The notes under the pieces were generated by a model, which was not told the DNA's origin, made no database searches, and saw only the letters and a program-made list of their open reading frames with translations. DNA of 64,000 nucleotides from Harmonia axyridis (taxonomy: Eukaryota; Arthropoda; Insecta; Coleoptera; Coccinellidae), in contig NC_059504.1 of NCBI RefSeq assembly GCF_914767665.1, forward strand, positions 6,760,501 through 6,824,500, in the 5' to 3' direction. The position numbers were made by a program, and so were the translations under genes. Positions within the stretch are counted from its first letter, which is position 1. Each line of letters opens with the position of its first letter. Below are positions 22,694 to 32,646 of this stretch, piece after piece.

Positions 22694-23461
22694 TACATAT
22701 ATCATTATGTGGTTCTCAATGTCGCAAATTAGTGAACTTTATGAAAAGGAAGTACGTTATCCCAGAATTTCGAGGTTTTAACACTGAATACTGATAAATT
22801 CTGAAGAGAAAATTCATTTAAAACATTCTTGAAACTTTGGAGACTCATTTGAATTCAGGATCTCCGAACTTAGTATAGTGCTTTCGCCATTTTGTAGTTG
22901 AGTACATTCCGAAAGTATCATCTATTTCGATAAACTATCAGTAGAGCTAATTATAAAAATATTTAGGTAATAAGTATTGAAAACAATTAATGAAAAAATT
23001 ATGGATTTGCAAAGAACAGAAAATGGAAAAATTGAATGAAATAAGTGTCAACATTCTGATCTATTGAAAAAAAAATGAAAATCCAGTAATTCAAAAAGTT
23101 GCACTGCTTCATTTTCTTCTGCATATTCCATCCATTTTCCAAAAGAACCTCAAATGAATACTACAAATTTCTTCTTGAATCAAAGAATCTGCTGTGAGAA
23201 GTCGGTAGTTCAAAATGTAGTAAATATATTTCTCTAGTTCTGTGGTTATTCCGTTCATTCTTCCACATCTTGTAGAACAAAATCGTGCGAGAATATATCA
23301 GAAACGCACAGTTTTCATGGTAATATTTTATTATTCTATGTTGGTACTCCGAACTTTCCGCCACGGCTTTATCTGTCAATTCATCAATTTGCCTTAAAGA
23401 AATCAGTTCTGCCAACCAACATTTTTCAATGCAAAAATCACTAAAATATATTTATGGAAAT
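22694..23461. other. No gene seen
   Basis: About 0.77 kb of AT-rich DNA with short frames only. Confidence 0.5.
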
Positions 23462-23643
23462 ATTTCATTAATTTCAATGAAAATGCAATGAATTAGAGAA
23501 AATAATGTATAATACTCGTACAGAAGGCTCATTCTACCACTCGTTCATTCCAAAACTCGCCACTTCGTGGCTCGTTTTTGAATTTTGAACTCGTGGAAGA
23601 ATATCAATGCCTTCTGCACTTGTATTATAAATAACTATTCAGT
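23462..23643. repeat. Hairpin repeat HP1, uninterrupted copy
   Basis: From about 23507 to 23630 the sequence folds into a roughly 120 nt imperfect hairpin: TATAATACTCGTACAGAAGGC pairs with GCCTTCTGCACTTGTATTATA, and the centre is CGCCACTTCGTGGCTCG. The preceding AAAATAATGTATAA and the whole hairpin recur at 42195-43280, where a rosa-like element splits it. Confidence 0.7.
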
Positions 23644-24417
23644 TTTCACGAGAGTGCTATCTAATATAGAAGCTTCTGTAAAACTTTCAAGTATCTACTT
23701 CGAAATGCAGTGCTTTCTTAGTTTTGAAATATCTACACTGTAGCAAATGCCAATGATTCTAGCATTAGCATGTACATACCTCATTTTCATACAAAAATTT
23801 CTTGGAATTCTTAAAAAATTTCAGAAAAATATTTTGCATCTCAAAAGTGTCTTCGGTAGACTCAAAAGCAACATTCCTCAAGAAAATATTAGTAATTACC
23901 TACAGTTACGATTTCTTTTATTATCTCCTGTTTCTGAAATAATTGAATTTCCGCATATTCGAGGATTTTTACGCCTTGTTTTACGCTCCATAAAAGTATT
24001 TTCCGCTATGAAATATTGCTCCTATGATACGCTATAGTTGAAGTTGATAAAGCTGCTGGATCTCAGAGGAATTTGATTCCAAGCAACTTCTCTAGAGGGA
24101 GCTTCATCGACAAGGGACATAATTTAAGAGACGATAAAATGTAGCGAAATTCTTTCCTTGATATATTACAGTGAAAAGTTCTTCACGTTATTTCACTTGT
24201 CGAGAATAAATTCTGGTTCACGATCAATATCGAAATATTCCTCTGGAACAGACGCAAGTATTCGATTCCAAGCTAATTTATTTATCTTGTTTATCTTTGG
24301 AGTTTTGGATAGAATAGTAGGAAGTAGATGTTTAGGCCTGTGATGCTTTCGCATGAATAAGAAAGCAGAAAAATTGTTTGGAGAACTATTACAGAATAAG
24401 TACTAATCGAAATGAAA
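23644..24417. other. No gene seen
   Basis: AT-rich. The frames at 23747-24037 and 24158-24343 have no recognisable domains. Confidence 0.5.
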
Positions 24418-24419
24418 TA

Positions 24420-25356
24420 AAGGGTGTTTTTTTTTAGGGCTATAGAACTTTAAATTGCAATAAAACAACGATGGATTATTCGATTGACATGAATTTTATT
24501 TATCCGCAAGATAATCTTGTGGCATTACATTTTGAATATGATTTCTGGCATATGACCGCCACGGCTGGCTCGGATGTAGTCCAATCTGGACGTCCAATTT
24601 CCGATGACTTTTTCCAACATTTGTGGCCGTATATCGGCAATAACACGGCGAATGTTGTCTTCCAAATGGTCAAGGGTTTGTGGCTTATCCGCATAGACCA
24701 ATGACTTAACATAGTTCCACAGAAAGTAGTCTAGCGGTGTTAAATCACAAGATCTTGGAGGCCAATTCATAGGTCCAAAACGTGAAATTAGGCGGTCACC
24801 AAACGTGTCTTTCAATAAATCGATTGTGGCACGAGCAGTGTGACATGTTGCGCCGTCTTGTTGGAACCACAGCTTCTGGACATCATGGTTGTTTAATTCA
24901 GGAATGATAAAGTTAGTAATCATGGCTCTATACCGATCACCATTGACTGTAACGTTCTGGCCATCATCGTTTTTGAAGAAGTACGGACCAATGATTCCAC
25001 CAGCCCATAAAGCGCACCAAACAGTCAGTTTTTCTGGATGTAACGGTGTTTCGACATACACTTGAGGATTAGCTTCACTACAAATGCGGCAGTTTTGTTG
25101 GTTGACGTAGCTATTCAACCAGAAGTGCGCTTCATCGCTAAACAAAATTCGACGATAAAATGGAAGTATTGCGCGATACGTATTTCGCACAGAACCATTA
25201 GTTTCTAAATGAAATTGAACTATTTGCAAGCGTTGCTCAGGCGTGATGAATTGCCAAACCAAACTGAGAATAAATCACTTGACAGCTTTCAAATCGGCCG
25301 CCATCTTGAACAGTAATGCCAAATTAAAGTTATATACCTCGAAAAAAAACACCCAT
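24420..25356 (-). mobile_element. DD41D (rosa-like) mariner, copy B
   Basis: 937 bp with both ends: AAGGGTGTTTTTTTTTAGGG at the left and, inward from the right, ATGGGTGTTTTTTTTCGAGG. TA on both sides (24418-24419 and 25357-25358). It is the only copy whose reading frame continues from the N-terminal remnant into the catalytic core, because it lacks the 8 nt deletion found in A, C, D and E. A 12 nt loss has removed the start codon. Confidence 0.9.
24525..25262 (-). pseudogene. DD41D transposase, deletion form without ATG (copy B)
   Basis: A 245-codon open frame. Residues about 7-36 keep the first part of the DNA-binding region (TPEQRLQIVQF...NTYRA). The rest of the DNA-binding region and the linker are missing, and the frame joins at PFYRRILFSDEAHFW. 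Catalytic D43, D136 (QQDGATCH) and D178 (LTPLDYF) are present, with 41 residues between the last two. The frame reaches a terminal IIFKM stop with no interruption. The initiator ATG of the other copies is deleted and the frame upstream starts at TTG, so translation is doubtful. Confidence 0.8.
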
Positions 25357-25358
25357 TA

Positions 25359-26876
25359 TAGGACTTATAGAATGAATCATCTCTTGGACCCTTACATAGT
25401 CATTCTGGGGATTACTTTTTGTCTGAGTTGAAAAACCTGGAGAGAAATGAATTGATTTTAAGGTTTCATTTCTATTTACTTCATAAAAGATAAAAAACTG
25501 CTATTGATTCTTCTAATCAACACTTAGATAGTCATTCTGGTACTTCGCGAATTCATATTGTATATTTTTCGATAAATGATTTTTTCATTCAATTCATATT
25601 ATTTCCCTTTTTCTATTGACGTGTGCTTCTTCCACAATCAATTAACTCTTCAGTACAACCATTTATCTCAACAATAAACTACAAAATACGTTCTGGAACA
25701 GTCCCACTACTAGCAATGAAACGACCAATTGAAAAAAATTGTGCTCTGCTTCGCCCGCCTTCGAGAAATTACTCTCTGAGCTCGACTCAAAAAAAGTTTC
25801 AATTCATCTAGTTGTGAACATCGACTTCATGGGATTACTGTCCGGAAAGTAATTTATTTCAATTAAGGGACACGTCTGAAGTGTAGGAGTGTAAGATGGT
25901 GCGAATGGACTGCAGCAACCCTTGAGATTGGAAGGAAGGGCAAAAACCGCAGTTAACTTAGTTACTGATGAGGCAAAATTGAATTAAATCTTAATTGGTC
26001 CAGAGCACAGTCTGTGGTGCCTGACAATAGATAGAAATTGATCTCGAACACATATAATTACGGCATTTGTGCTTAAGAACAACTTCTGAAAAATTCAATT
26101 TATTTGAATGGTTTGAAGCAAGAATAGACATAAATTAACTGAAAGAATTACTAAGGAACTAATTATGATTGACTTAATTGAAATAATTCTTAGTGACTGG
26201 CTAACATTATCTTCTGTGACCCAAAATACATCCTTCGAAGTATCAAATTATCTATTCTTTTCTTCATATACCAACTTTAAAATTATACTAATTCTTATTC
26301 CAAATCAGATAAAGCATAGTTTTGCTATTTTCATACATATTATATCCTATTCTAAGAAAAATAATCCAAAATTTGAATCAAACTTGTTCAAAGTAGAAAA
26401 AAATTGACGAAAATTGACGAGTTAGGTGAGAAATTAAAAAAAAACGCAAGAACTCAAATATCTCGGTAACTGTTGATTTTCGGTTATCAATCGACAACAA
26501 ATGAGTGATACTCCTACCTCCATCAAGGTTCACGTCTAATTTGGAAACACCCTGTATATAGAGCAACTGTCGAATAACGTCATGTAAAGGGGCGATCCAA
26601 TCAAACTTTACCGATCTAACTCACTTCTGGAAGTGATATTCGTAATTATTGCAAAATGTTCACAATGACAGCCCAATCCATGTACACGTTAAAAAGGGAG
26701 ATATAAACATGACATTTCGATTAACGTTAGATCCAATTCGGATAAGTTGAATGAATTTGAATTAATTTTCAAATCCATGACAACACAAATATTAGGTAAA
26801 GTTTGGTATATTTCAATATTCGTTTCAAAATTTATTCCAAAAAATGTGTTTGAATTTTCATTACCTTTAACCTTAT
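25359..26876. other. No gene seen (1.5 kb)
   Basis: AT-rich with short frames only. A GGAAACACCCTGTATATA motif near 26541-26560 is an isolated end of an ACACCCTGTA-type repeat. Confidence 0.5.
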
Positions 26877-26959
26877 GTGCTCATTCATATATCAATATTT
26901 ATAAATTTAGATGAAAAAATAGAAAGAAAAGAAGAAACGATCAAAATTTCGAAATGTAC

Positions 26960-27279
26960 TTTTTTTTACTATAAAAGCTCAGAGACTACTCAGAGACAGC
27001 AGTTCCTCACAAATAGGGTGTTCCACTTATGGAACAGTCTACCGAGTGATCTTGTAGATGCAACCTCCACCAACGCCTTCAAGAATGGATATGACCGATG
27101 GATTACCCAACCTCGAGAATAATACGTCCTAATTTTTTTGTCATTGTAAACCATAATTTTTGTTTTGAGTTATATTTAGTTTCCGAATGTTATTATTTTT
27201 TTTTTTAAGTTTGAGTTTATAGGTATTTGTACCTCTACTCTTATTGTAACAATAATAATAAAAAAATAATAATAATCAT
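26960..27279 (+). mobile_element. Non-LTR retrotransposon 3' end
   Basis: The last codons of a reverse-transcriptase ORF read FLTNRVFHLWNSLPSDLV and end at a stop at 27120-27122. The WNSLP motif followed by FK(N) is the usual C-terminal signature of jockey/CR1/RTE-like endonuclease-RT proteins. A roughly 150 bp 3' UTR runs into an AATAAT microsatellite tail at about 27247-27280. 5'-truncated, as LINE copies usually are. Confidence 0.75.
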
Positions 27280-27329
27280 TGGATTTGGGATATTCTTCGA
27301 GATGGGAAGAAAATTTGCTTTTTTTTGTA

Positions 27330-28271
27330 ACGGGTGTTTTTTTTCGAGGTATATAACTTTAATTTGGCATTTCTGTTCAAGATGGCGACCGATTTAACAG
27401 CTGCTGTCAAGTGATTTATTCTCAGTTTGGTTTGGCAATTCATCATGAATAGACTCACGCCTGAACAACGCTTGCAAATAGTGCAATTTTATTCTGAAAA
27501 TAATGGTTCTGTGCGGAATACGTATCGCGCACTACGTCCATTTTATTTTTTTTAGCGATGAAGCGCACTTCTGGTTGAATAGCTACGTCAACAAACAAAA
27601 CTGCCGCATTTGGAGTGAAGCTAATCCTCAAGTTTATGTCGAAACACCGCTACATCCAGAAAAACTGACTGTTTGGTGCGCTTCATGGGCTGATGGAATC
27701 ATTGGTCCGTACTTTTTCCAAAACGATGATGGCCAGAACGAATCAGTCAATGGTGATCGGTATAGAGTCATGATTACTAACTTTTTAATTCCTGAATTGA
27801 ACAACCATGATGTCCAGGAGCTGTAGTTCCAACAAGGCGGCGCAACATGTCACACAGCTCGTGCCACAATCGATTTATTCAAAGACACGTTTGGTGACCG
27901 CATAATTTCACGTTTTGGACCTTTGAATTGGCCTCCAAGATCTTGTGATTTAACACCGCTAGACTACTTCCTGTGGGCCTATGTAAAGTCATTGGTCTAT
28001 GCGAACAAGCCACAAACCCTTGACCATTTGGAAGACAACATTCGCCGTGTTATTGCCGATATACGGCCACAAATGTTGGAAAAAGTCATCGAAAATTGGA
28101 CGTCCAGATTGGACTATATCCGAGCAAGCCGTGGCGGTCATATGCCAGAAATCATATTTAAAATGTAATGTCACAAGATTATCTTGCGGATAAATAAAAT
28201 TCAATCCAATCGAATAATCCATCGTTGTTTTATTGGAATTTAAAGTTCTATAGCTCTAAAAAAAACACCCT
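27330..28271 (+). mobile_element. DD41D (rosa-like) mariner, copy C
   Basis: 942 bp with both ends: ACGGGTGTTTTTTTTCGAGG at 27330 and, inward from 28271, AAGGGTGTTTTTTTTAGAGC. TA flanks (27328-27329 and 28272-28273). It keeps the original ATG (MNRLTPEQRLQ at about 27446). The shared N-terminal deletion plus the 8 nt loss puts the core out of frame, and a TAG follows QEL in the core. Confidence 0.9.
27503..28168 (+). pseudogene. DD41D transposase remnant (copy C)
   Basis: A frame beginning at an ATG in the N-terminal remnant enters the catalytic core at FFSDEAHFW, stops at a TAG at about 27824, then resumes as CHTARATIDL and WPPRSCDLTPLDYFLW to 28168. The second catalytic site reads QQGGATCH, so the D has become G. 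Inactive. Confidence 0.8.
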
Positions 28272-28273
28272 TT

Positions 28274-29059
28274 ATAACCAAATATTTTCTGTTCTCGTAC
28301 TCAAATCAATTTATGGAATTCACAGATAAACAGTTGCTACTGATTTATTACATGTATAAACCTAACAGAGAGTTTTCACATCCCTCGTTCGGTCATGAAC
28401 AAACACATATTGTTTGTTTCGTATTAATTTGCATATTATGGTAAATATTAACACGACAGAACCTGGTTGGCAATTCGAGCCACCCCTCAATGTCCATTTC
28501 AATAAACCAACCTCAGAAATTTTGACGAGAGTTCTGATTCGCTGAAATTTAATTTCAATGTGTGAAGGTACAAAACCACAGAAGTATTGTTTAATGCATG
28601 TCTTTCCACAGCCAACCTTTATTCTATTCGAGCGAGCAATGAATTAAATTATTCCATTTTTACTGCGTGTGGCCTCACGGCTGGCTGGATAACTCATTAT
28701 TTTTTTTGGTTTTGGGATTGTTTGCTCCACATATATGTATAGAATTCACCCAATTTCAGGTTGTGTGATTATTCCAGAGGGAAATTATTCAATTTCAATT
28801 TGAGGGAGGTGAAAAAAGCGGAAATAACTAACGTATATTGTGAGATCGATAGGGATGGTATTCTATGTAATTTGATTTATCATTTTTAACAGAAAAATTC
28901 GGAATACTTTGGACAAGAAGCTTTGATTGACAAGATTCCAATAGTTGAATGAAAAATACACCTTTGGCTTCTTTGTCTTCTATCAATGTTAAACAATCAG
29001 CTGTTCAAGGTAAGTGTACATCTCGATATACATTATTGTCAGACTATATAACTCTAACA
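28274..29059. other. Unique DNA, no gene seen
   Basis: Mixed-composition DNA, partly less AT-rich (28370-28700), without a supported exon or repeat. Confidence 0.45.
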
Positions 29060-29095
29060 AGCCAATTGAAAAGTCCCCGGTCAACCATAGTAAAT

Positions 29096-29223
29096 AGTAT
29101 ATTATTCAACGAGCGGTAATGTAGGTCATAACTCACGAAGATGAAGTTTGCAGCACGAGCCGAAGGCGAGTGCTGTAATTCATCAAGTGAGTTATGACCA
29201 TTACCGCAAGTTGAATACTATAC
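29096..29223. repeat. Hairpin of about 125 nt at the recombinase-element end
   Basis: Arms 29096-29136 and 29187-29223 pair as TAGTATATTATTCAAC, GGTAATG and GGTCATAACTCAC with their complements. Inner pairs GATGAA/TTCATC and GCAGCAC/GTGCTGT continue the stem to a small loop at about 29158-29168. It may be the recombination or binding site of the recombinase. Confidence 0.7.
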
Positions 29224-29339
29224 TTTATCTACGACTAACTAACAATAAATAGTAAGAAAAAAGTACAAATAAAGAACTTTATTAACAAATCTTATAGTCT
29301 CAATGCTATAAAAATTTCAGTTGTAATTACTTAACATGT

Positions 29340-30479
29340 TTATTTATTAATGAAATTGACAGTAAAGTTTGAACAACCATTGAACTGAATATGTGGGGCT
29401 GAATTTTGCAAGTTGATTGTTTCTGTTTCTGTTTGTTGCATATATTTTGTTGAGGTACTAACTGGTTGAGGTGTTATAGAACTGTATATTTTATTTGCAG
29501 TATCTGCCTTATTCTTTTCAGAATTATCAATATACCCCTCAGCCACAGTAGTTGATCGCCAACCGCCATGGCGTTTCAGTGCCGTTATATCTCCTCCAGC
29601 ATCTACTAATAAAGTTGCCGACGAGCGGCGAAAACAATGCCCTGTATATAAATTACAGTCGGGTAATTTTAAAAATGTGGCAATGTCTTTCCCCATTGCT
29701 CCAAATTTATTAATTCCAATTCTATGTGAGTGGTATTTTCCATTTTGGAATTTAAGAAAAAATATCGTTTGCGATATATCTGTAGGACGAAGATTTAAAT
29801 ATTTCTTTACGATTGTATAAAAATTTCCCGTAACAGTGAATTTTCTGGCAATTTTTGTTTTTGTGTTTGGTACATTGACCATAAAAATAGATCCATGATC
29901 TTCTAAATCTGTTATTTGCATAGAGTGCAATTCTGCTGCACGACAAGCACCCATAATGCCCATTATTAAAGCAACCTAAAAAAAATATCATTGACTAGAT
30001 GGTGAAAACGATTGAATTATTGTAAGATATACTACCTTTGTCGCCAGATATTTCTCATCGGGAGCTTCGTTTATGAAATTATTAAGTTGTTCTGGCGTAA
30101 AAGTTTTTGCCTTTTTTGCTACATGTTTTTCTGATTGTCGTTTGAGAAACGCACGTAATTTTGAATAATTCTCTATATTGATTGAATTATTTAAGTCCAG
30201 TGTGCTTCTTAGCATGGAGTAGAAAGTCCATAAAGACGATGGTTTATATTTTGTGCTAAGTTCACTAAAATACGCCAAAAGAACATTCTCTGTAAATGAC
30301 TTGATGTTCTTATTGCTACACCAATCTTGAAAATTTTTGTATACAGTTTTATATTTGTTCTGGGATTTTTCTGGCAATAAATTCTGTATTGTATCGTTAG
30401 CTGCTTGTCTTATTTCTGGTGGTGTACATAGTAATTCGACTTCACTATCTGAATTCATCTTTTTCAGCAAAACTTTCAC
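29340..30479 (-). CDS. Tyrosine recombinase, two exons, apparently intact
   Basis: Exon 1 (30479-30036, 148 codons, phase 0) ends AAG before GTAGTATATC. A 60 bp intron (30035-29976) ends TTTTTTTTAG, and exon 2 (29975-29340) continues GTTGCTTTAATAATG to a stop, giving 359 residues. Residues about 28-140 resemble the helical core-binding domain (KTVYKNFQDWC). The catalytic domain shows R160 (MGACRAAEL), K187 or K189, H261 and R264 (GHCFRRSS), H284 and W287 (KRHGGW) and nucleophile Y296 (AEGYIDNS). This is the complete R-K-H-R-H/W-Y set of tyrosine recombinases, arranged as in Crypton-type proteins of animals. No stops or frameshifts. A methionine at residue 8 is an alternative start. It probably mobilises its own element. 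Confidence 0.8.
29976..30035 (-). other. 60 bp spliceosomal intron in the recombinase gene
   Basis: GT at the 5' end after a codon-ending AAG, AG after a T-run at the 3' end. It contains in-frame stops, and its removal joins two frames that together hold all catalytic residues. Size is typical of short insect introns. Confidence 0.75.
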
Positions 30480-30768
30480 AATAATTAGTTATCAATTCAA
30501 TTTGAAAACGTCAAAATTATTAAATTGACCTTCCTCCCCTCAATATCAAAATGGAATGTTCCCTTTCGACCAATCAAATAGAAGCACAGAAGTATGGAAG
30601 CACAGAGCCATCTTTTCTGATTAATATAATAGTGATTTATAGCAGTGAGTTATTATAACTCACGGCTTTGGTTAACAGAGACTATTAATTCCTCAGAATC
30701 AGTTGAATAATGAATATATAATTCAATAGGAGTAGATAAACAAATTTTTTTGGCAAAATTCGATTTTA

Positions 30769-31131
30769 TTATTCAACATAGTTGCCTTCGAGGTCGATAC
30801 AGCGATTATAACGATCTTCTAACTTTTCGGTACCATTGTTGTAGTAAGATTTGTCTTTCGCTTCAAAATAGGCCTCAGTTTCGGCGATTACTTCTTCATG
30901 GGCGCTAAATTTCTTTCCAGCGAGCATTCTTTTGAGATCTGAGAACAGGAAAAAGTCGCTGGGGGCCAGATCTGGCGAAAACGGTGAATGCAGAAGCAAT
31001 TCGAAGTCCAATTCATGCAATGTAGCCATTGTTTTCATTGATTTGTAACACGGTGCATTGTCTTGATGAAACAATTTTTTTTTCTTCAAATGGGGCTGTT
31101 TTTTAACGATTTCATCCTCTAAACTATCCAA
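30769..31131 (-). pseudogene. Mariner (M2c) transposase C-terminal half
   Basis: A 120-codon frame carrying FHQDNAPCYKSM (second D) and SPDLAPSDFFLF (third D) with 34 residues between, the DD34D spacing of true mariners, and ending DLEGNYVE. The segment up to about 31411 continues in other frames. The N-terminal DNA-binding region is lost. Confidence 0.85.
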
Positions 31132-31519
31132 TAACGATATTAATGATCGCCGTTGATGGTCTGGCCCTTTTGGAGGTAATCAATGAATATTATACCTTGT
31201 GCATCCCAGAATACTGATGCCATAACCTTGCCAGCTGACTGTTGTGTTTTTCTTCGCTTTGGATTCGGTTCATCTGTGCAGTCCACTCAGCTGACTGTCG
31301 ATTGGACTCCGGAGTGAAATGATGGAGCCATATTTCATCCATTGTCACATATCGACGCAAAAATTCAGGTTGATTGCACTTGAACAGCTTCCAACACTGC
31401 TCAGAATCATTTTGAACTAATAGATCGCATAACAGCTAATGAAAAATCATCAGCGAATAAGATAGCTATTAATAGATCGGTAACATCTTTCCGATACTTG
31501 GATTTTTTTTATGAATAGC

Positions 31520-31910
31520 TTTCTCAAATTCAATGAAAGATTCAATTTTTTCCCCAATTTCGAGTTCAAATTTCCTCAAAACCGTGAGCCCTATGAAGAA
31601 TCGGTGAGCGGTGCCAGAATTGACGATCTCTGATTAACCCAATTTCGCTCTAACCTGAAAAATTTTCGTCAAATTTTCCATACCTAAAACCTTAGAAAAT
31701 TGAAAAAAAATAAAAGTTCCTTCATGGGAAAATTGTGTCATTTTATTGATTGATTCGAGTATGTAGATCACGAAAATGCTGGCAATTAGGCGATCAGTAC
31801 ATTATTTCAGAAATTATAGGTGAAAATCTGAAAAAAATCTGAAAAATTTTCTAAAAAAAGATGGTTGAAATTCCCGAGGCTGCAAATTTTCCTGGACGTA
31901 TATTATTATT
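31520..31910 (-). repeat. Repeat R2, inverted copy
   Basis: On the minus strand this matches the tandem units at 33972-35310. Shared blocks are CGGTGAGCGGTGCCAGAATT with GACGATCTCTGATTA, TGATTCGAGTATGTAGATCA and GGCGATCAGTACATTATTTC. Non-coding. Confidence 0.7.
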
Positions 31911-32579
31911 ATTATGATTCAACATAACTTTTCACTTCAAATCTATTGAATATCGACTTAGGTGACCCTCATGACATACGTCTGATAAGTTTTTTTTTTC
32001 CAAAATCTGTTCAGGTGAAACCCACCATGACATCCCAGATGATTCAACGTGTAAGTCTTGCCAGTAATTATCACAAATCCTAATGAATGAACGTCTGCGC
32101 ATTAATTTCCATAATAAATGTTTTGCGAGTCTATAGAAGCCATTAGCGGAAACACCGTTTGCAAATTAACCTAATTGGGTTGTCGCGGCGACAGAATTGC
32201 GTCGCATTCGGGGATGTCGTCGAGACGCTTCGCGTATAGAGCGTCGCCACATCTGATGTGATAGTCGGCGCCGTACTTTTCTGTCCTACTTTCGATTGAT
32301 GAGAAGTCTTCCGATTGACAGGAGATTAGCTGTCTTCGAAAACAAGGCTAATTGGCGGGAAATCAACAGCCATGTTTATGCTACGTTAACGGGAGTTTTG
32401 GTTGGTAGATAAATAAATAATGAAAATGTAAGATCATGAGAAACGTAAGCTCAGACATCAGGAGAACAGTCTAGATTTGCCTAGAGCATTTGATATTTTG
32501 ATAGTCTCTCATTTCAGTTCATATTGGAGAATCTAGAGTTGCATCTGTGAAAATAATTACCTCTTTTTTCCTGTGAACA
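31911..32579. other. Unique DNA with a CpG-rich segment
   Basis: Within this stretch, 32170-32275 is rich in CpG (GTCGCGGCGACAG, GTCGTCGAGACGCTTCGCG, GTCGGCGCCG), which contrasts with the AT-rich surroundings and could be a promoter, enhancer or conserved exon. No ORF or splice structure supports a gene. Confidence 0.4.
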
Positions 32580-32632
32580 CAATCTGAAATTGGGGTGCCT
32601 CAGGGCTCTGTCTTGGGTCCGCTCCTATTCCC
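32580..32632 (+). pseudogene. Non-LTR reverse transcriptase fragment (GVPQGS motif)
   Basis: The frame SEIGVPQGSVLGPLLF is a conserved block of the RT fingers/palm region of jockey/CR1-like retrotransposons. Only about 17 codons survive before the sequence switches to R2-like repeat DNA. The match is short but highly characteristic. Confidence 0.7.
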
Positions 32633-32646
32633 AAAAAACCGTTATA

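Larger units (their letters stand above)
29095..30736 (-). mobile_element. Tyrosine-recombinase (Crypton-like) element inside a mariner
   Basis: About 1.64 kb that is absent from the paralogous mariner copies at 47.4 and 59.4 kb. Boundaries are read from the break in mariner homology: TAAA occurs at 29091-29094 and again at 30737-30740, either a 4 bp duplication or a short recombination core. One gene on the minus strand encodes a tyrosine recombinase with a 60 bp intron. The left end carries a long hairpin, and ATTATTCAAC near the left end (29101) is inverted near the right end (30702-30711). Classic Cryptons lack terminal inverted repeats, so the ends deserve attention. Confidence 0.75.
29060..31411 (-). 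mobile_element. Mariner family M2, copy c, split by a recombinase element
   Basis: The mariner left end (GCCAATTGAAAAGTCCCC, 29061 onward) runs to 29094. The mariner then resumes at about 30737 (AAACAAATTTTTTTGGCAAA) and continues to about 31411, where homology to the fuller copy at 59428-60672 stops. Copy M2b at 47429 shows the unsplit arrangement. The 5' part of the transposase and the right inverted end are missing. Confidence 0.85.
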
